Assembly: GCA_031407985.1 (NCBI GenBank)
Contig: JANOJB010000108.1
Location: 1 to 42,340 of the forward strand
DNA from: FEN-1088 sp031407985
Lineage (GTDB): Bacteria > Myxococcota_A > Polyangia > Fen-1088
Direction: 5' to 3'
DNA length: 42,340 nucleotides
Program-made: the position numbers and the translations under genes
Shown here: piece after piece, positions 1 through 9,123 of the stretch
Layout of the letters: every line of letters begins with the position of its first letter
How positions within the stretch are numbered: the stretch's first letter is position 1
Notes under the pieces: model-generated
What the model saw: only the letters and a program-made list of their open reading frames with translations
Told to the model about the DNA's origin: nothing
The model's database searches: none

Positions 1-867
1 GAGAGCCTAGATGTTCATTCGTCGGGCCTCACACTTTTTGTCTACCTGATCCGCCGGTTCGGCATCGATGCTTTCCTCGACTACTACCGCTATGCGCGAC
101 GGACGCTAGACCCGGACATCTTCCAGCAAGACTTCGAGTCGTTCTGGCAGATCCCGATCGAGACGGCGTGGATCGAGATGCAGCGCTCTCGCAATGGCAA
201 TGGAACGATCTCGCCAATCTGCCCATGCACCCAGGCAAGAACGCTGGCCGTTGACGGCAATCCGACGGACCTTGGGATCTACAGCGTGGCGATGCCACTT
301 CCGGATTCGGACCCCGGCCCGTATGTCTTCTTCACCGAAGGATTCGTTGACCTTAGAAATTGCGCCCAGGACTATCTGTTCTTCCCGCCACCAGGGCAGG
401 CCAAGGCGCGCATCACCGTCGCCCAGTTGCTTCCCGAGCGGCACTACATTTCCTACGGCAAGGGAGACTCGATCTCGGCCACCAAGGGGGACTTCATGGC
501 GAACACCTGCGGCGAGGCACAGCCGGTTCCCATACCACCCGGTTACATCGGAGACGTCGCCATGTTGGCCACCGCTGGGCCCACGGCAACCATGGGGGAT
601 TGGTACGCGCGGTTCACCCTGGACCAGCCGCGAACGCTTCGCATACAGCCCCCGAACGTCTCGGCGAACCGCTTGACCATCTGCCCGACGTGCGACGCGG
701 CCCCCGAAGCCTGTACGTCTATTCCCTGGGATGGTGGCGAGATCACGCTGGAGGCGACGGGCCCCGAAGTGGTCATGCACGCCACCTTTTCCATCCCGCA
801 CGACTCATTCTCCACCGCCACGTTTGCGCTTCTGCCGCCACCAGCAGCGTCCCAGAACCCGGAGTAG
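1..867 (+). CDS. C-terminal part of a peptidase-MA-like or secreted hypothetical protein (5' end outside window)
   Basis: The frame is open from base 1 to a TAG at 865-867, so at least 288 C-terminal residues are seen and the start lies upstream of the window. The first 50 residues read like the last helices of peptidase-MA/gluzincin-type domains: a Ser-Gly-Leu-Thr stretch, then a hydrophobic helix with Arg-Arg-Phe-Gly, then a Tyr/Arg-rich helix and a Phe-x-x-x-Trp segment. No zinc-binding HExxH is visible, so it would lie upstream if present. The remaining 230 residues are beta-rich with scattered cysteines (for example a CPTC and a CPC cluster), as expected for an exported protein. I do not recognise this C-terminal part. 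The family assignment is an inference from pattern; the open frame is directly seen. Confidence 0.7.
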   Translation, partial: ESLDVHSSGLTLFVYLIRRFGIDAFLDYYRYARRTLDPDIFQQDFESFWQIPIETAWIEMQRSRNGNGTISPICPCTQARTLAVDGNPTDLGIYSVAMPLPDSDPGPYVFFTEGFVDLRNCAQDYLFFPPPGQAKARITVAQLLPERHYISYGKGDSISATKGDFMANTCGEAQPVPIPPGYIGDVAMLATAGPTATMGDWYARFTLDQPRTLRIQPPNVSANRLTICPTCDAAPEACTSIPWDGGEITLEATGPEVVMHATFSIPHDSFSTATFALLPPPAASQNPE

Positions 868-878
868 GCGCCGGCTGC

Positions 879-933
879 GGTGCGCGGAGTTGGTCGCGGT
901 CGCGGTGTAGTCGTGTGGGGAGACGGCGGCCGA
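879..933 (+). pseudogene. Remnant of the kinase N-terminal zinc-finger segment
   Basis: By hand alignment this 55-bp stretch matches 1930-1984, inside the first kinase gene, at 50 of 55 positions without gaps. In the matching frame it reads RCAELVAVAV followed by TAG where the kinase has a Ser codon, so the copy cannot be translated through. Similarity stops abruptly at about 877, and again just before the stop codon of the nucleotidyltransferase gene on the other strand. It looks like a scrap of a third kinase paralogue left after rearrangement. Confidence 0.7.
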
Positions 934-939
934 CAGCCC

Positions 940-1587
940 TTAACGATCCAGGCTCGCGGTCAGGAGCGCCGTTGCGACCCTCGCGATTCGCTCCCTCAGG
1001 TCGGGAAGGGCCGTGATGATCTCTGGGTGTTCCTCAACGAGCTTGAGGACATCAACATAGTCCTGCCCGCGCTTTGAGGCCCGGCGCCAAGGTTCGGCTG
1101 CGGCGGCAAGTTTGAGGATGACGAGATCCGGCGCAGTGGCGACACGCAAACGCAAACCGCTCTCGATATCGACCAACGTCGCGCGGGCGACGGCGTCGGC
1201 TATTCCGATGTCGTCCGCCGAGAACTGTACCGGGGTGCGATCGGCGCGAGTGCCGGGTCCGGGCGCACGCCAATTGTCGCTATGCGAATGGCGTCCCTCA
1301 TATGTGAACCCAGCGCGCTCCAAGGCTTCCCGGGGGATGTCTGCGAAGGTGGGCACCGCGATGTCGATGTCCTTGGTCGTGCGCGGTTCGCGCGAATGAA
1401 GCTGCACCGCTACGCCCCCAATCAGGGCATACGGCGTCCGTGATTCCTCCAGCAGCGCCGCCAGGGTGCGTAGAGGCGTCTCCTTCGTGTCCCCCGTCCG
1501 AAGTCCCATGGTCTCTCCGTAGAACCGATCGAGTTCGTAACCCTCGTGCAGTCGTCTGCGAATTTCTGATGTTGCTGGCAGTCCCAT
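940..1587 (-). CDS. AbiEii-like nucleotidyltransferase, orphan
   Basis: This 215-residue protein has the hallmarks of the minimal/AbiEii nucleotidyltransferase fold: an LIGGVAV segment (about residues 56-62), then R-x-T-K-D-I-D-I with the metal-binding aspartates D73 and D75. A later Leu/Ile-rich helix with Lys (VILKLAAA) is followed by a D-Y-x-D motif typical of these families. Such proteins transfer nucleotides or act as toxins in type IV AbiE-type systems. No antitoxin-like gene is adjacent, so no toxin role is claimed. The start at 1587 was chosen because a GAGAAG sits about 5 nt upstream; an ATG 48 nt further upstream would add a poor N-terminus. The gene lies antisense between a kinase remnant and an intact paralogue, which suggests insertion or rearrangement. 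Confidence 0.8.
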   Translation of the reverse strand: MGLPATSEIRRRLHEGYELDRFYGETMGLRTGDTKETPLRTLAALLEESRTPYALIGGVAVQLHSREPRTTKDIDIAVPTFADIPREALERAGFTYEGRHSHSDNWRAPGPGTRADRTPVQFSADDIGIADAVARATLVDIESGLRLRVATAPDLVILKLAAAAEPWRRASKRGQDYVDVLKLVEEHPEIITALPDLRERIARVATALLTASLDR

Positions 1588-1829
1588 CGGTCTTCTCGTT
1601 ACCCAAGATGATAGCACCGGGGGTAGGGCGCCCACGGTGTGCGAACATGCCCTACTGCGGGATGCCTTTTCTCAAGCGGCCCCCCCGATCCATCACTCCG
1701 GTCTTGCCGTCCATCAGCCCGGAATCCCGATTCGACGCGCGACAAACAGGGCACAGCGCACGCAAGCCGAGGGTAGTGGTGTAGCCCCCTGACTTCGGCG
1801 GCGCTCCGGTACTATCCTGACCGCCGTCC

Positions 1830-3590
<1,761 letters not shown>

Positions 3591-4654
3591 CAATCTATCG
3601 TTGGCCCACGCTGGATGTCGTGGCTAGGTTTAGACCCGCTCCACAGACTCAGTTGATTTGGAGATTCGGTCTGGACCCGACCCTGGTCTATGGCCGCATG
3701 GTGGGCGAGACAGATTCCATCGTGGAATTTAACGGCCTGTTGCAGCGGCTAGCGGCCTGGGCAAGGGCAACAGGTCGGAATATCGCCGAGTATCGGCAAC
3801 TCGATCAAACGACGGGCATAATCTTGACGCGCTGGATCAAATCGGACGTTCGATACACCGATGCCGGCGGCATCGAACATCAGGTTCCACGAGATGAGTT
3901 GGCCTATTACTCAAGCCCGGCGGAGACTGAAAGTGGCGACCTGTTGTTGACCCGGAGCGAGCACGATCGAGTCAGCATCGTCATGTTTCGCGCCGTGGAC
4001 GGGATCATTCGTGACTTGACGGAAGGACCGCATGACTATGCGGTGGGCGCCCTCCCGGGCGGGGACTGGCTGATGGCACGCAGTGGCACGCCGTCGGATC
4101 ACGGCAAACGCGGAATCTTTCGTTGTTCCATGATTTCTTCGGGAACCAAGCCACCATGCCGTCGGATCAGTGCGGATCTTCCCCTTGACGGGCTCCAGGC
4201 GGCCCCGGGGGGCAAGTACTTCACCTTCAGCGCCCTGGCACCTCAGGGCCTTCTCGTTCGATTGGCATCGCCAATCGACGGTGCCAGCATCGATCTGGTC
4301 CACGGCGTCACGGCCTGCGATGCCCGCTGGTCGGGCCCCAATACACTCTGGTTTTCTCGGAGAGAAGGCACCCAATACCGGTGGCGGGAAATGGATGTCG
4401 AGACCCACAGACCCACGGGTCGCGTTGTTCCAGGTACAACCGGGTGCTTCGACGGTCAGCCAGATCCATCCGCCCCCGTTGTTGGCCGGGTTCGATTGGT
4501 CCGGCACACCGATTCGGATATCCGGGTACGCCGCTTGGACCTGCCGGCCCGTTAGAAAGCACCAAACAGCGCGTCGGCCGATGTCGACCCAGCCGCGAGG
4601 CGTCACGCCCTTGTCACCTTCCTGTAACCCATAACCCAGGCGCAAATTTGGTTC

Positions 4655-4684
4655 TTGGCACCCCCAAACTAGGGGGAGTACGAT
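4655..4684 (+). promoter_or_regulatory. Candidate sigma70-type promoter for the second kinase
   Basis: TTGGCA (4655-4660, 5 of 6 to the -35 consensus) and TACGAT (4679-4684, 4 of 6 to the -10) are 18 bp apart. The expected transcription start lies only a few bases before the ATG at 4695, so the mRNA would be nearly leaderless. The spacer contains a C5/G5 inverted repeat (4661-4665 and 4672-4676). Confidence 0.4.
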
Positions 4685-4694
4685 ACGGCGCGTA

Positions 4695-7229
4695 ATGGGT
4701 GACAGGGGAGACGGTACTGGACTTTCGCAAGGGGACGCGGTCCCCGGTGAAAGCGTGACCGGTGTGGCGGGACCGACGATGCTGAGGGCGACCGTTCCCG
4801 ATGTGAATCCCGGCGACGTTCTGAGCGGCCGGTATCAGATCGAGGCGCTGATCGGGACAGGGGGCAGCGGTCGTGTGTTGCGCGCGTTCGATCGCGTGGC
4901 CCGGGTGCCGGTCGCGCTGAAGATTCTGCGATCCGAATTCGCGGCGGATCCGGTTTGGACCGAGCGCTTTTCACGCGAGCTGCGCGTCGGCCGGCAGATT
5001 CAACACGCGAACGTCTGCCGCGTGTTCGACATCGGCGACGCCGACGGCAACCGCTTCCTGTCGATGGAGTTGGCGACCGGCGGAACCGTCCGTTCGCACC
5101 TGGAACCGGGGGCGATGCCGCGCTCTCCAGAGGATCGAATCGCCGACGCGCGCGCCGTGATCGCAGGCGTCGCGGCCCTGCACGCCGCCGGCATTGTCCA
5201 TCGTGACATCAAGCCGGAGAACATCCTGCGGATGGGCGACGGGCGTCTGATCGTCAGCGACTTTGGCCTGGCGACGGATCCGGGCGCCGGTCCCGCGACG
5301 ACCATCATGGTCGGGACTCCCCGCTACATGGCGCCAGAAGTTGTGATGGGCGAACCGGGCACTCCACGGTCGGACGTTTGGGCGTTGGGTGTGGTGCTGC
5401 ACGAGATTCTCAGCGGCAAGCGTCCGGATCGAACGCTGATCAAACATCGCCGCCGGATCTACACGCCGCCCGAAGGCACGTCGCCGAAGGAGCGGCGTCT
5501 GTTGGATCTGTGCGCCCGGTGTTCGGAGGAGGATCCCGAGGCGCGGCCAGCGTCGGGGATTGAGGTCGCGCGCGAGTTCGAGGTCGCGCTGCGCGGGCAA
5601 CGGTTCACGCGGAAGTTCGTACGGCGACAGGCCGCGTGGGGCGCGGTGGCGTTGGCGGCGATCGGCACGTTGGGGTTGATCCGCAACCGTTGGACCAGCA
5701 GCGCGGTCGCGTCGTCATCGCATGTTGCGGGGGCGATCGCCGATCGCGGCAGCGTGTTGCAGCCGACGGGAACACCGGAGAATTGGAGCGAGGGTTCGAC
5801 AAGTCTGGCGGTGTTTCCGGGCAGGTTGCACTGTTTTTCATCGGTCGATAGTGGGAGGAAAATTCGCGCCATTTGGGGAACTCCTCGCACGGCTGAAGAC
5901 ATCGACGTGAAATCTGGCGCGCGGGCACCCTCGAAGCTGTTGCCCGAGACCTACGAAGACGGTTGTCCACGGGTCTCGCCGGACGGAAGGCAGGTGCTGT
6001 TCGAAAGGATCCGCGAGAATGGGGCTCAGGTGTTTCTTGCCCCGTCGACCGATGGGCGCAATGCCAAGCAGATCGTTCGCGGCTCCGATCCGGAGTGGCT
6101 ACCAAACGGTCAGGAGTTTGTCTTCGCGCTCGATTCGCGGCACGTAGCCTTGTTTTCAATTCCGACCGGCGATCTGACAGTCGTCACCGACGGAACAAAC
6201 ACGTCGCGACAGTTTGCGGAAAAAGCACTAAACCGCTCGGGAACAAGACTGGCCGTTCGATATTTCACCGGCACTATTGATAGCCTCGTCGTCATTCAGG
6301 CACTGCCCACGCTCGAGGTACTTGGACGTCTTCTGATCCCGCAATCTGCCCGAGGGGTGGAGTTTGCCCATTTGGGCCAACAGCTGTTGCTCTCGCTAGA
6401 CGGTCGTGAAGGTGTTGCGCAGATGGTCTCCGCCGACTGGCGGGTGCCATCTCTCAGAACGATTGGAGCGATTCGTGATGCGGACATCACGGGCGTTCTC
6501 GATTCGGATTCTTCGTCGATCGTTGCAACGCGGAAGCTCACCAAGGACTTGTGGTTGGACGACCGACAGAAGTCCACCCGGCTTACTCACGATGGGCAAT
6601 CAGACGGGGGCGACCTTTCTCTGAATGGGGATTTGGTGATTCAGCGTCGGCTGCGCGATGGACGATTTGTGATCGTCTATCGCGAGGCCAATGGGCGGGA
6701 ATCCCAGATTACTCAGGGGCCCCTCGACATGGCTCCCAAGTTCGTTCCTGATGGGAGCAGATGGCTGTTTGCCCGTTATAGCTCGCAGGAAATAGTGGAG
6801 TGTCGTGTGTCTGATAAACGATGCACCGCGATTCATTCGAATCAGTTGACGCCCGTTTTACCGTCTCCCGATCCCCTAGGTCGACGAGTTGCATACATCA
6901 CCCATATGAACATGCCCCGCCTGCGCGTCCTGTCTTTGGGCACCGCTACCGAGCAAGACCTTGGGCCTTGCAGCGCGGAGTGTGCCCCATTTTGGGCTTC
7001 ACCCACACGGCTCTGGGTCACCCAATCAGCCGGACACGATCGTGTTTGGGCAGAAATCGATGCGACAAGCAGCATGAGGACTGGAAAGACTATGTCCACG
7101 GGGACGCGCGCCAATCGCCCGTGCAGCGTTCCAGAAAGTATTCTCCGAGGTAGCTCTGGACATGCGCTTCAGGTTTCCGCGGTCGCGGACGAAGTATCTG
7201 AACTGCTGCGACGCGAAGGTTCTCTCTAG
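4695..7229 (+). CDS. Receptor Ser/Thr protein kinase with extracytoplasmic beta-propeller
   Basis: This is an intact 844-residue Hanks-type kinase. Glycine loop GTGGSG lies at 54-59, the VALK lysine at 76, HRD at 169-171 (catalytic D171), DFG at 189-191 and APE at 213-215. One transmembrane helix (about 313-330) is followed by some 510 residues of TolB/WD40-like repeats with recurring SPDG-type turns, expected outside the cytoplasm. It lacks the zf-HC2 module of its upstream paralogue but otherwise aligns with it end to end, including the propeller, so the two are tandem duplicates. The likely role is sensing an envelope or extracellular signal and phosphorylating cytoplasmic targets on Ser/Thr. 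An alternative start is the ATG at 4782, which would remove a low-complexity N-terminus. The substrate is unknown. Confidence 0.92.
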   Translation: MGDRGDGTGLSQGDAVPGESVTGVAGPTMLRATVPDVNPGDVLSGRYQIEALIGTGGSGRVLRAFDRVARVPVALKILRSEFAADPVWTERFSRELRVGRQIQHANVCRVFDIGDADGNRFLSMELATGGTVRSHLEPGAMPRSPEDRIADARAVIAGVAALHAAGIVHRDIKPENILRMGDGRLIVSDFGLATDPGAGPATTIMVGTPRYMAPEVVMGEPGTPRSDVWALGVVLHEILSGKRPDRTLIKHRRRIYTPPEGTSPKERRLLDLCARCSEEDPEARPASGIEVAREFEVALRGQRFTRKFVRRQAAWGAVALAAIGTLGLIRNRWTSSAVASSSHVAGAIADRGSVLQPTGTPENWSEGSTSLAVFPGRLHCFSSVDSGRKIRAIWGTPRTAEDIDVKSGARAPSKLLPETYEDGCPRVSPDGRQVLFERIRENGAQVFLAPSTDGRNAKQIVRGSDPEWLPNGQEFVFALDSRHVALFSIPTGDLTVVTDGTNTSRQFAEKALNRSGTRLAVRYFTGTIDSLVVIQALPTLEVLGRLLIPQSARGVEFAHLGQQLLLSLDGREGVAQMVSADWRVPSLRTIGAIRDADITGVLDSDSSSIVATRKLTKDLWLDDRQKSTRLTHDGQSDGGDLSLNGDLVIQRRLRDGRFVIVYREANGRESQITQGPLDMAPKFVPDGSRWLFARYSSQEIVECRVSDKRCTAIHSNQLTPVLPSPDPLGRRVAYITHMNMPRLRVLSLGTATEQDLGPCSAECAPFWASPTRLWVTQSAGHDRVWAEIDATSSMRTGKTMSTGTRANRPCSVPESILRGSSGHALQVSAVADEVSELLRREGSL

Positions 7230-7256
7230 TTCGTCTGCCGATGCGCTGGACTTACG

Positions 7257-7412
7257 TCACCGACATCCATTGCAGCTGCCAAGCCCCTGCATAACCGGCG
7301 CCCCGACGCTGCCCACGCCCACCGACGGCTTCGCGGCATTGACTGACGTAACGTTGAACGAGACGACGGACACCACGGCGAAGATTCCGGCGAGAGCGAT
7401 TTTCTTGAGCAT
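7257..7412 (-). CDS. Small secreted peptide with C-terminal CxxC (51 aa)
   Basis: A short gene encodes a Lys-Lys start, a hydrophobic core and a VNA-AK type cleavage site around residues 26-27. This is a textbook Sec signal peptide, leaving a mature peptide of about 25 residues ending in CNGCR. An AGGAG (7421-7425) sits 8 nt before the ATG, which decides the start against the longer open frame running upstream. A sigma54-type promoter lies about 118 nt further up. The gene is divergent from an FHA/AAA+ activator gene and converges on the kinase at 4695-7229. I recognise no family. It could be a signalling peptide, bacteriocin-like peptide or metal/redox-active peptide; none of these is shown. 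The signal peptide, ribosome site and promoter together make it a credible gene. Confidence 0.75.
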   Translation of the reverse strand: MLKKIALAGIFAVVSVVSFNVTSVNAAKPSVGVGSVGAPVMQGLGSCNGCR

Positions 7413-7541
7413 TGTTGGTTCTCCTGGGTTGTTTCGGATGACGTGAGGTGACGGTACGTACACGGCCCGCCTCCGCGGACCTGCGCGAGAATTCCGCGGG
7501 GTCATCAGAGCGGGCCGATACTGACCACTTGCCCGTTTAGA

Positions 7542-7556
7542 GCAAGCCTGGCGCCA
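7542..7556 (-). promoter_or_regulatory. Sigma54-type -24/-12 promoter of the small peptide gene
   Basis: Read on the minus strand, 7558-7542 contains TTGGCGC-CAGGC-TTGC. This fits the sigma54 consensus YTGGCRC-N5-TTGC, with the invariant GG (7555-7554) and GC (7543-7542) exactly 10 bp apart. Transcription would begin near 7530 and run into the 51-aa peptide gene. The next gene, divergent, is a sigma54-type activator, which strengthens the call. Confidence 0.6.
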
Positions 7557-7604
7557 AGGCGCAAGCCCGAAGTTTCGCGGCGTTGGGGGCCAAGCGGGCC
7601 GCTT

Positions 7605-7626
7605 CCGGTTAGAGTGTCGAAACCGG
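7605..7626. promoter_or_regulatory. Inverted repeat CCGGTT-N10-AACCGG, candidate activator site
   Basis: Perfect 6-bp arms (7605-7610 and 7621-7626) lie 12 nt before the activator gene start at 7639. They are about 75-95 bp upstream of the predicted sigma54 transcription start on the other strand, a usual enhancer distance. The site could serve both autoregulation and activation of the peptide gene. A related CCGGTT-TCGA-AACC site lies at 9092-9105. Confidence 0.45.
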
Positions 7627-7638
7627 ACGGACGCACAG

Positions 7639-9063
7639 ATGACGGGCAGCCAGAAGATCATGGGCACGGCGTACGAAGCCAGCGTGGGCGTCGACGGCAA
7701 ATCTCGGGACAGCGTGACCAAGGTGCCGGGCCCGACCCGCGGCACACTCCCGCAACTTCCGCTGCTTGTGTTGCTGGGAAGCGTTGATCGCCTGTCCCCG
7801 GATCCCCGGCAGCGCCTGATCACATTCGACAACAGTCTGCTGATCGGCCGCCACAGTCCCAAGACCCTGGACAGCGACACCGCCGCCTGGGTGCTGCGCG
7901 ATCACCTGATCTCGGGGCAACACGCCCGGATTGCCGAGGACGACGAAGGCGACTGGGCGCTGACCGATCTCGACAGCCGCAACGGCACCATCGTCGACGG
8001 CGCCTCGGCCGAGCCGGCCCTGAAACTGCGCGACGGATCCCTGATCTTCGTCGGCGGACACATCGCCATCTTTCGTCTGGCCATCGAACCCCAACTGGCG
8101 GCCATCCGCCAGGAAATCGCGTCCCCCCTGGGTCCCGTGCCTACCTGCAACCCCGATTTCGCGATGACCTGCGCGATGCTGCGAAAGCTGGCCGACACCG
8201 ACGGCGAAATCCTGCTGACCGGCGAGACCGGCGCCGGCAAGGAGATCTACGCCAACGCCATTCACCGGCTGAGCGGCCGGCAGGGGAAATTCGTCGCCGT
8301 GAACTGCGCGGCGATCCCGCGCGAGCTGGTCGAAAGCGAGCTGTTCGGTTACCTGCGCGGCGCGCATTCCCAGGCCAGCGCGTCCAAGCCCGGGATCATC
8401 GAGGAGGCCGAAGGCGGGACGTTGTTTCTCGACGAGATCGGCGACATGCCGCCCGAGCTGCAAACCAAGCTGCTGCGGTTCGCCCAGGACCGGATGCTGA
8501 CCCCCGTGGGGGGAACGCGGTCTCGCAAGGTGGACGTGAGGATCCTGGCCGCCACCAGCCGGACGGCGCCGCCCGGCGCGGGGCAGGTCGGCCTGCGCGC
8601 GGATCTGGCGGCGCGGCTGGGTGCTGAGCCTGTGCGCATTCCGCCGCTGCGCGATCGCCTGGAGGATCTGGGCGCTCTCGGCGGATACCTCCTGGGGAAT
8701 CAGACCAAACCGCTGGAGCTGTTGGCCCTGCAGGCGTTGTGTCTGTACTCCTGGCCCGGCAACGTGCGCGAGCTGCAGAAGGTGCTTGGCACCGCGGTGG
8801 CCCTGGCGCGTGACGTCGAGAAGATCGGCGCGACCCACCTGCCGCGGGCGATCGCCGCCGGCCCCGCGCGCGTGCGATCGTCGCCGGCTGGGCGCGCCAC
8901 GCGACCGCCGCCCACCGCCGTCGAGCTGGAGGACGTGATGCGGCGCTGCGAGGGCAACATGATGCGCGTCGCGCGCGAGCTGGACCGTAAGCCCGCGTTG
9001 ATCTACCGCTGGGCCAAACGTTTCAACATCAACGTCGATGATTTCAGGCGAAAAGAAGAGTAA
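7639..9063 (+). CDS. FHA-domain sigma54-type (bEBP) transcriptional activator with altered GAFTGA loop
   Basis: This 474-residue protein has three parts. An N-terminal FHA domain (about 45-145) carries GRH at 70-72, SGQH at 92-95 and DSRNGT at 112-117, for reading phosphothreonine. A central AAA+ domain has Walker A GETGAGKE at 195-202, Walker B LFLDE at 262-266 and WPGNVREL at 372-379. A C-terminal Fis-type helix-turn-helix lies at about 430-466. The loop that contacts sigma54, normally GAFTGA, reads GAHSQA (241-246), so Phe and the second Gly are lost and classical sigma54 remodelling is uncertain. ATPase motifs look intact. FHA input fits control by the two Ser/Thr kinases just upstream. 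Likely targets are the divergent peptide gene, itself, and perhaps the downstream ureohydrolase operon. No strong ribosome site precedes the ATG. Confidence 0.9.
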   Translation: MTGSQKIMGTAYEASVGVDGKSRDSVTKVPGPTRGTLPQLPLLVLLGSVDRLSPDPRQRLITFDNSLLIGRHSPKTLDSDTAAWVLRDHLISGQHARIAEDDEGDWALTDLDSRNGTIVDGASAEPALKLRDGSLIFVGGHIAIFRLAIEPQLAAIRQEIASPLGPVPTCNPDFAMTCAMLRKLADTDGEILLTGETGAGKEIYANAIHRLSGRQGKFVAVNCAAIPRELVESELFGYLRGAHSQASASKPGIIEEAEGGTLFLDEIGDMPPELQTKLLRFAQDRMLTPVGGTRSRKVDVRILAATSRTAPPGAGQVGLRADLAARLGAEPVRIPPLRDRLEDLGALGGYLLGNQTKPLELLALQALCLYSWPGNVRELQKVLGTAVALARDVEKIGATHLPRAIAAGPARVRSSPAGRATRPPPTAVELEDVMRRCEGNMMRVARELDRKPALIYRWAKRFNINVDDFRRKEE

Positions 9064-9091
9064 CCGGGTGACCCGCGTCACCGTCGAGCGG

Positions 9092-9105
9092 CCGGTTTCG
9101 AAACC
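9092..9105. promoter_or_regulatory. Palindrome before the ureohydrolase gene
   Basis: GGTTTCGAAACC (9094-9105) is a perfect 12-bp palindrome ending 18 nt before the ATG at 9124. With two more bases it reads CCGGTT-TCGA-AACC, sharing half-sites with the inverted repeat at 7605-7626 before the activator gene. It is a plausible operator of the same regulator, inferred from similarity only. Confidence 0.4.
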
Positions 9106-9123
9106 CATACGGGGCAGGGGACC

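Noticed and set aside
1588..1829. A gene or tRNA in the gap before the first kinase
   Set aside because: Open frames here are extensions of shadows; no cloverleaf or conserved T-arm motif was seen.
4654..4670. TTGGCAC before the second kinase as a sigma54 -24 box
   Set aside because: No GC dinucleotide at the required -12 position; a sigma70-type reading fits better.
4661..4676. C5/G5 hairpin as terminator of the first kinase gene
   Set aside because: Only 5 bp, no T tract, and it lies inside the likely promoter spacer of the next gene.
7413..7880. Longer minus-strand frame continuing upstream of the small peptide
   Set aside because: The upstream part overlaps the activator gene and the promoter, has no domain, and the AGGAG and signal peptide place the start at 7412.
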